Positions 1-5,633 of a DNA stretch of 5,633 nucleotides are shown one piece after another. Position numbers and translations under genes: made by a program. The stretch is from Sphingomonadaceae bacterium. Its GTDB lineage: Bacteria; Pseudomonadota; Alphaproteobacteria; Sphingomonadales; Sphingomonadaceae. The stretch spans positions 1 through 5,633 of the forward strand of contig JACDGO010000157.1 in the NCBI GenBank assembly GCA_013821585.1, in the 5' to 3' direction. Below the pieces are notes generated by a model. The model saw only the letters and a list, made by a program, of their open reading frames with translations, did not search any database and had not been told where the DNA came from. Position 1 is the first letter of the stretch. The number at the start of each line of letters is the position of its first letter.

Positions 1-131
1 CGGCAACGATCGCGACGATCAAGTCGGCGATCGACAGCATATCGGCGACGGGAGCGAACGGACCGATCAACCGCGTCACGACGGCGATCCTGCTGACGAT
101 GGCGACCGCCGACTATCTCGTACAGAAATAA
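1..131 (+). CDS. DUF1800 family protein, C-terminal end (5' truncated by window)
   Basis: An open frame enters from the left edge (first full codon at base 3) and ends at TAA 129-131, giving 42 residues. The tail contains RVTTAILLTMATADYLVQK, which resembles the C-terminus of DUF1800 proteins, where an Arg-rich start leads into a helix of the type 'ILLTLASPEFQ'. The identification rests mainly on context: DUF1800 genes very commonly lie directly upstream of DUF1501 genes, and a DUF1501 gene starts 12 bases after this stop. The intergenic bases carry only a ribosome binding site, so the two genes are probably one transcript. The biochemical function of DUF1800 proteins is not established. The N-terminus, and any signal peptide, lies outside the window. 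An unrelated protein cannot be excluded from 42 residues alone. Confidence 0.72.
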   Translation, partial: ATIATIKSAIDSISATGANGPINRVTTAILLTMATADYLVQK

Positions 132-143
132 GGGGAAGCGAAG

Positions 144-1520
144 ATGTTCACAGCCGACGCATCGCGCCGCGCTTTCCTGAAGCGTTCGGCCGCGCTCGGG
201 CTTGCGGGAGGGGCGGCGCCGTTCGCCGTCAACCTTGCCGCGATCGGCGAGGCCGCGGCCGCCGTCGGCACCGATTACAAGGCGCTGGTCTGCGTGTTCC
301 TCAACGGCGGCAACGATCACTCCAACACGCTGCCGCCCTACGACCAGGCGAGCTACGACGCCTATGCGCGGCTGCGTTCGACGATCGCGCTCGCGCAGAG
401 CGATCTTGCCGCGACGCTCTTGAAACCGACGACCGCGCTCGCCGGCGGCAGGCAATATGCGCTCGCGCCCGGCCTGGCGCCGCTTCTTCCTCTGTTCGAC
501 GCCGGCACGATGGCGCCACTTCTTAATGTCGGCACGCTCGTCCGTCCGACGACCAAGGCGCAGTACACGGCGAAGAGCGTCGCGCTGCCGCCCAAGCTGT
601 TCTCGCACAACGACCAGCAAAGCTATTGGCAGTCGTCGCAGGTCGAAGGCGCGCCTTCGGGCTGGGGCGGGCGCATCGGCGACCTGTTCCAGAGCGGCAA
701 CGGCACCGCGACGCTGACCTGCATCAACGCGACCGGCAACGCGGTATTCCTGACCGGCAAGACCGCCATTCAATATGCGACGGGCAGCAACGGTCCGGCG
801 GCGCTGCTCGGCAACGCGACGACGCTTACCGGATCGTCGACCGCGATGGCGGCGCTGCGCAGCCTGATGACCGCGCCGCGCACGCAGATCCTCGAAAACG
901 AGTACGATCGTGTCAGCAAGCGCGCGCTAGACACCTATGCGCAGGTTAGCGGCGCACTGAGCGCGGCGCCCGCGCTTGCGACCGCCTTTCCCGCGACCAA
1001 CCTCGGCGGCCAGCTTCAGATCGTCGCGCGTCTCATCTCGGCAGCCTCGGCGCTCGGCGCGAAGCGGCAAGTGTTCTTCGTGAGCATCGGAGGGTTCGAT
1101 ACTCACAGCGGCCTGCCAGCCGCACACCCGGCGCTGATGGCGCAGGTCGCGGGCGCAATGAAGGCGTTCTACGACGCCACGGTGGAGATCGGCGCGGCGG
1201 ACAAGGTCACCGCGTTCACCGCATCGGACTTCGGCCGCACGCTGGTTTCGAACAGCGACGGCTCGGATCATGGCTGGGGCGGAATGCATTTCGTCGTGGG
1301 CGGCGCGGTCAAGGGCAAGCAAATCTACGGGACAGCGCCCGTCGTCGCTGACAACGGCCCCGACGACGTCGGGCAGGGCCGGTTGCTCCCTTCAACCTCG
1401 GTCGATCAATTTGCGGCGACACTCGCGAGCTGGTTCGGCGTCGCGCCGGGCGACATGACGACGGTGTTGCCGAATCTAGCCAACTACAATCCGCCAAGCT
1501 GGAACGTCGGTTTCATCTAG
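144..1520 (+). CDS. DUF1501 family protein with Tat (twin-arginine) signal
   Basis: 458-residue protein of the DUF1501 family, function unknown. The N-terminus has a textbook twin-arginine signal: SRRAFLK at residues 7-13, then a hydrophobic Ala/Gly/Leu stretch and an Ala-rich segment around 36-41 where cleavage is likely. Export by Tat suggests that it folds, perhaps with a cofactor, before reaching the periplasm or cell surface. Family hallmarks appear in order: FLNGGND (52-58), FSHNDQQSYWQ (153-163), GGFDTH (316-321), SDFGRT (361-366) and DHGWGG (375-380). The conserved Asp/His residues (D319, H321, D375, H376) are plausible metal ligands, because the family is grouped with alkaline-phosphatase/sulfatase-like folds; that is inference. 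The start is supported by AGGGGA at 131-136, seven bases before ATG, overlapping the last base of the upstream stop. It is probably co-transcribed with the DUF1800 gene. It looks full length and intact and ends 6 bases from the convergent tRNA gene. Confidence 0.93.
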   Translation: MFTADASRRAFLKRSAALGLAGGAAPFAVNLAAIGEAAAAVGTDYKALVCVFLNGGNDHSNTLPPYDQASYDAYARLRSTIALAQSDLAATLLKPTTALAGGRQYALAPGLAPLLPLFDAGTMAPLLNVGTLVRPTTKAQYTAKSVALPPKLFSHNDQQSYWQSSQVEGAPSGWGGRIGDLFQSGNGTATLTCINATGNAVFLTGKTAIQYATGSNGPAALLGNATTLTGSSTAMAALRSLMTAPRTQILENEYDRVSKRALDTYAQVSGALSAAPALATAFPATNLGGQLQIVARLISAASALGAKRQVFFVSIGGFDTHSGLPAAHPALMAQVAGAMKAFYDATVEIGAADKVTAFTASDFGRTLVSNSDGSDHGWGGMHFVVGGAVKGKQIYGTAPVVADNGPDDVGQGRLLPSTSVDQFAATLASWFGVAPGDMTTVLPNLANYNPPSWNVGFI

Positions 1521-1526
1521 CGGGCG

Positions 1527-1601
1527 TGGTGGGCGCGGCAGGGATTGAACCTGCGACCCCACCCGTGTGAAGGGTGTGCTCTACCACTGAGCTACGCGCC
1601 C
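1527..1601 (-). tRNA. tRNA-Val (anticodon CAC), CCA encoded
   Basis: The minus strand folds into a complete cloverleaf. The 7-bp acceptor stem is GGGCGCG with CGCGCCC, the D stem is GCTC/GAGC, and the anticodon stem CACCC/GGGTG carries the loop TTCACAC. There is a 5-base variable region GGGTC, and the T stem GCAGG/CCTGC carries the loop TTCAATC. The discriminator base is A and the CCA end is genomically encoded (1529-1527). The anticodon, at positions 34-36 of the loop, is CAC, which reads the valine codon GTG; A73 and the A35-C36 pair fit valine identity. It lies 52 bases downstream of the hupB stop on the same strand, and its 3' end is 6 bases from the stop of the convergent DUF1501 gene. 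No T-rich terminator is visible after it, so its transcript probably runs antisense into the DUF1501 3' end before processing. Confidence 0.97.
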
Positions 1602-1653
1602 ACGCCGGGAAGCAAGCGACGCCGCTAGACGCGCGCGCGTACCTTTGCAACGG

Positions 1654-1926
1654 TCAGTTGCAGGCGTCTTTCAGCCCCTTGCCCGAGCGGAACTTGGGCT
1701 GGGTCGACGCCTTGATCGCCATCGGCTCGCCGGTGCGCGGGTTGCGTCCGGTCGAGGCCTTGCGGCGCGTGACCGAGAATGTCCCGAACCCCACCAGGCG
1801 CACTTCGTCGCCCTTCTTGAGCGTCGACTGGATCGTGTCGAACACCGCCTCGACGGCCTTGGAGGCGTCGCCGCGCGAAAGCCCGGCATTGTCGGCGACG
1901 GCCGCGATCAAATCCTGCTTGTTCAT
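1654..1926 (-). CDS. hupB: DNA-binding protein HU (HU-beta type)
   Basis: 90-residue histone-like protein HU, a dimeric nucleoid protein that bends and compacts DNA without strong sequence specificity. It begins MNKQDLIAAVADNAGLS, the typical N-terminal dimerisation helices, followed by GFGTFSVTRRKASTGRNPRT (47-66), the HU/IHF signature. The R61-N62-P63 tip is where the beta-arm proline intercalates DNA. The C-terminus is FRSGKGLKDACN, with an unusual Cys89 near the end. The start at 1926 is chosen because it gives the standard 90-residue length. The frame stays open for 31 more codons upstream, but those residues are not HU-like and lie in the 5' leader. A purine-rich GGAAGGGGG lies about 12 bases before ATG, slightly far for a ribosome binding site. 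The gene follows lon on the same strand, matching the lon-hupB order of many proteobacteria, which favours hupB over hupA or IHF. Confidence 0.96.
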   Translation of the reverse strand: MNKQDLIAAVADNAGLSRGDASKAVEAVFDTIQSTLKKGDEVRLVGFGTFSVTRRKASTGRNPRTGEPMAIKASTQPKFRSGKGLKDACN

Positions 1927-1990
1927 GGCGCTCGAAAACCCCCTTCCGGCTACGGCGTGCATCGAGACTCGCCGCTGGACAAGCGACCAC

Positions 1991-2019
1991 ACTAACGCCA
2001 CTCGCCGCCCGCCTGTCAA
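1991..2019 (-). promoter_or_regulatory. Candidate sigma-70-type promoter for hupB
   Basis: On the minus strand there is a perfect -35 hexamer TTGACA (2019-2014), a 17-base spacer, and GTTAGT (1996-1991) as a weak -10 (3 of 6 consensus bases). Transcription would start near 1984, leaving a leader of about 58 bases before the hupB ATG. The -35 lies about 15 bases beyond the lon stop codon, so hupB could be transcribed independently of lon. The perfect -35 and spacing are seen directly; activity is inferred. Housekeeping promoters in alphaproteobacteria often have poor -10 elements, which fits. Confidence 0.5.
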
Positions 2020-2034
2020 AGGGAAAAACCCGGT

Positions 2035-4437
<2,403 letters not shown>

Positions 4438-4444
4438 GTCCGGC

Positions 4445-4473
4445 TATATGGGCGCGGGGTGGTGAAGGTGCAA
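4445..4473 (-). promoter_or_regulatory. Candidate lon promoter, with heat-shock (sigma-32-like) features
   Basis: On the minus strand TTGCAC (4473-4468) is followed 17 bases later by CATATA (4450-4445), a sigma-70-like spacing. The same region reads as sigma-32-like: TTGCAC, 14 bases, then GCCCATAT (4453-4446), which matches the CCCCATNT -10 at seven of eight positions. lon is a classic heat-shock gene in enterobacteria, so sigma-32 control would make sense. Start of transcription would be at about 4438-4439, 0-2 bases before the ATG, giving an almost leaderless mRNA. This agrees with the lack of a good ribosome binding site. Function is inferred; a promoter further upstream is possible. Confidence 0.4.
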
Positions 4474-4482
4474 TAAACCCGG

Positions 4483-4511
4483 TTGCCGCTTACCCTTGGT
4501 GGGTGTATTAT
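4483..4511 (+). promoter_or_regulatory. Candidate sigma-70-type promoter for the methyltransferase gene
   Basis: TTGCCG (4483-4488), a 17-base spacer and TATTAT (4506-4511) form a good sigma-70-like promoter on the plus strand (4 of 6 and 5 of 6 consensus bases). Predicted start of transcription is near 4518, leaving about 18 bases before the chosen ATG at 4536, enough for the ribosome binding site. This argues against translation from the in-frame GTG at 4503, which would lie inside the promoter. Confidence 0.55.
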
Positions 4512-4522
4512 TTCGATAACAC
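4503..4522. promoter_or_regulatory. Imperfect palindrome over the methyltransferase -10 (possible operator)
   Basis: TTAT-TTCG-ATAA (4508-4519) is an exact inverted repeat around a 4-base centre. It is extended by GTG on the left (4503-4505, offset by two bases) and CAC on the right (4520-4522). It covers the -10 and the predicted transcription start of the methyltransferase promoter, the usual place for a repressor site. It is AT-rich in otherwise GC-rich sequence, as any promoter core would be. No known regulator motif is recognised, and chance is a real possibility. Confidence 0.2.
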
Positions 4523-4525
4523 AGC

Positions 4526-4531
4526 GAGAGG
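4526..4531 (+). promoter_or_regulatory. Ribosome binding site deciding the methyltransferase start
   Basis: GAGAGG lies four bases before ATG 4536, a short but workable distance. It supports this ATG over the in-frame GTG 33 bases further upstream, which has no such site and overlaps the promoter. Confidence 0.5.
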
Positions 4532-4535
4532 TTCG

Positions 4536-5123
4536 ATGCTTCACATCTGGCGTCCCGCGCCAACCGATCCCGCCTCGGCCGTCGCGTTCATAATCGGCGC
4601 GGTGCTGTTCTTTGCGCTCATTCTCTTTGCGCGAGTGCGCGCCGGCCGATCGCAAGGCGGCGACGCACGAAGCTATGGATCGTGGGTCGGCGCGTTCATT
4701 CAGGGCGCGGCGATCGCGCTCGCCGGAGGTCCGGTGATCGTGCGGCCGGGCATGGCAGATCCGGCCCGGACGATCGCCGTCGCGCTGCTGATGACCGCGT
4801 CCGTCGGTTTGTTCGCATGGTCGGTAAGGACGATGGGCCGCAACTGGGCGATCGTCGCGCGCACCCGTGCCGACCATGGCCTCGTCACCACCGGCCCCTT
4901 CGCGTTCGTTCGCAACCCGATCTATGTCGCGATGGCGTTCTTCATGCTCGGCTTCACGGTCGCGACCGGCCACGAGCCCGCGCTGATCCTCGCCGCGCCG
5001 GTCTTCGTCATCGGCACGCTGATCCGCACGATGCAGGAAGAACGCCTCCTCCGCGCCCATTTCGGCGCGGCGTATGAGGATTATGCGGCGCGGGTGAAAA
5101 GGTTCGTGCCCGGCGTGTTCTAA
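4536..5123 (+). CDS. Isoprenylcysteine carboxyl methyltransferase / phospholipid methyltransferase family membrane protein
   Basis: 195-residue integral membrane protein. Hydrophobic segments at about 14-33, 51-68, 78-97, 129-145 and 147-165 suggest five membrane spans. The C-terminal half carries the family signature: HGLVTTGPFAFVRNPIY (114-130), the S-adenosylmethionine-binding region, then an amphipathic tail with EER (168-170), FGAAYEDYAARVKRFVPG (176-193). The usual R-H-P-x-Y is R-N-P-x-Y here, a variant also found in bacterial members. Family members transfer a methyl group from S-adenosylmethionine to a lipid or a lipid-modified substrate at the membrane. The bacterial substrate is generally unknown, since prenylated CaaX proteins are not expected. 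Start chosen at ATG 4536 because of the ribosome binding site and promoter position. It is divergent from lon with 98 bases between start codons and is followed by a stem-loop, so it is probably monocistronic. Confidence 0.88.
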   Translation: MLHIWRPAPTDPASAVAFIIGAVLFFALILFARVRAGRSQGGDARSYGSWVGAFIQGAAIALAGGPVIVRPGMADPARTIAVALLMTASVGLFAWSVRTMGRNWAIVARTRADHGLVTTGPFAFVRNPIYVAMAFFMLGFTVATGHEPALILAAPVFVIGTLIRTMQEERLLRAHFGAAYEDYAARVKRFVPGVF

Positions 5124-5142
5124 GGGGCGATCATCACGCTCT

Positions 5143-5169
5143 GGCTAGCGTCTCTAAGACGCGCTAGCC
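5143..5169. terminator. Strong stem-loop after the methyltransferase gene (terminator-like)
   Basis: GGCTAGCG (5143-5150) pairs perfectly with CGCTAGCC (5162-5169). The intervening 11 bases can add TCT/AGA pairing with a two-base bulge and a CTA loop. It starts 20 bases after the methyltransferase stop, a typical terminator position. Only two Ts follow on the plus strand and no T tract lies on the minus side, so it is not a canonical intrinsic terminator. It could instead protect the mRNA 3' end, or affect the TIR gene that starts 31 bases later. Confidence 0.45.
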
Positions 5170-5199
5170 TTGCAGCGGATTGCTGGGGGCGATCGGACG

Positions 5200-5633
5200 A
5201 TGGCGAGCGACCCGACCGCGCCGGACGCGCCGAAACGCGCTGCCGTTTTCCTGAGTTACGCGCGCGCCGACCGCGCCCGCGCCCAAAAGCTCGCCGATGC
5301 GTTGGCCCATGCGGGGTTCGAAGTCTGGTGGGATGCGCTGATCGAGGGCGGTGCTGCCTTCGCCAGCTCGATTCGCGCGGCGCTCGACGCGGCGGATGCG
5401 GTGATCGTTCTGTGGTCGAGAACGTCGATCGAGTCGGACTGGGTGTGCGACGAAGCGGCGGTCGGGCGCGACCGCAAGCGTCTGGTGCCGCTTTCGCTCG
5501 ACGGCAGCGAGCCGCCGCTTGGCTTTCGCCAATACCACGCGATCGACATCGCGAAATGGCGAGGACGGACCGACGCTCCGGAAATCGCGGCGATCTCCCG
5601 CGCGGTCGCGGCTTCGGCCGGCCAGCCGATGCC
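5200..5633 (+). CDS. TIR-domain protein, N-terminal part (3' end beyond window)
   Basis: Open frame from ATG 5200 to the right edge, 144 complete codons. After a short Pro/Ala/Asp leader, a TIR domain spans about residues 13-120. It shows VFLSYARAD (16-24, box 1), GFEVWWD (39-45), a helix FASSIRAALDAADAVIVLWS (54-73), SDWVCDEA (79-86), RLVPLSLDG (94-102) and PLGFRQYHAIDI (106-117). E85, four residues after W81, aligns with the catalytic glutamate of NAD-cleaving TIR domains (plant WCLDE pattern), so enzymatic activity is possible but unproven. My recollection is that related sphingomonad proteins carry TPR repeats or other sensor modules after the TIR domain; the window ends too soon to see. 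ATG 5200 lacks a strong ribosome binding site (GGGGG at 5185-5189 is about 10 bases away); an in-frame TTG at 5170 is less likely. No clear own promoter is seen downstream of the methyltransferase stop. Confidence 0.88.
   Translation, partial: MASDPTAPDAPKRAAVFLSYARADRARAQKLADALAHAGFEVWWDALIEGGAAFASSIRAALDAADAVIVLWSRTSIESDWVCDEAAVGRDRKRLVPLSLDGSEPPLGFRQYHAIDIAKWRGRTDAPEIAAISRAVAASAGQPM

Noticed and set aside
1527..1601. tRNA 3' end as an integration (att) site of a genomic island
   Set aside because: No integrase, no repeated tRNA 3' fragment and no change in composition is seen on either side within the window.
1622..1650. Separate promoter for tRNA-Val (TTGCAA at 1650-1645)
   Set aside because: The -35-like hexamer has no acceptable -10 at 15-18 bases (TAGCGG at 17), so co-transcription with hupB is at least as likely.
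1927..2019. N-terminal extension of HU by 31 residues
   Set aside because: The extra residues do not resemble HU, they would overlap the promoter, and the internal ATG gives the standard 90-residue protein.
4503..4535. GTG start giving the methyltransferase 11 extra residues
   Set aside because: The GTG lies in the promoter, before the predicted transcription start, and ATG 4536 has a ribosome binding site.
5164..5538. 124-codon minus-strand open frame opposite the TIR gene
   Set aside because: It is an Arg-rich shadow of the TIR frame, which has unmistakable TIR motifs on the plus strand.

Overview
The window looks like ordinary chromosome of a GC-rich alphaproteobacterium, most likely a sphingomonad (Sphingomonas/Sphingopyxis type). 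I infer this from the high GC content, the GC-rich third codon positions, the lon-hupB-tRNA-Val(CAC) block, the DUF1800/DUF1501 pair and a TIR-domain protein of a type I associate with sphingomonads. No database search was possible, so the taxonomic guess rests on family knowledge. I see no insertion sequence, integrase, CRISPR array, replication origin or rRNA gene.

Layout. Bases 1-131 (+) hold the last 42 codons of a DUF1800 protein. After a 12-base gap comes a DUF1501 protein with a twin-arginine export signal (144-1520, +); the two form the usual DUF1800-DUF1501 operon for exported proteins of unknown function. This operon converges on a minus-strand block, with only 6 bases between the DUF1501 stop and the 3' end of a tRNA-Val(CAC) gene (1527-1601, -). 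The minus-strand block reads, in transcription order, lon (4437-2035), hupB (1926-1654) and tRNA-Val. A consensus-like promoter for hupB lies just behind the lon stop. Lon is the ATP-dependent AAA+ protease and HupB is the small nucleoid protein HU; lon-hupB adjacency is old and widely conserved in proteobacteria.

From a 98-base divergent intergenic region, lon is read leftward and an integral-membrane methyltransferase of the isoprenylcysteine carboxyl methyltransferase/phospholipid methyltransferase type (4536-5123) is read rightward. Each side has a recognisable promoter candidate. The lon candidate lies so close to the start codon that the mRNA would be almost leaderless. A strong stem-loop (5143-5169) follows the methyltransferase. 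The window then runs into a 3'-truncated gene (5200 to the edge) whose first 144 residues are a TIR domain with the catalytic-type glutamate in place.

The genes are mostly housekeeping (proteolysis, nucleoid structure, translation) flanked by less understood ones. The parts most worth a second look are the truncated TIR gene, the DUF1800/DUF1501 pair and the architecture of the lon/methyltransferase divergent promoter. Nothing here proves a new system.
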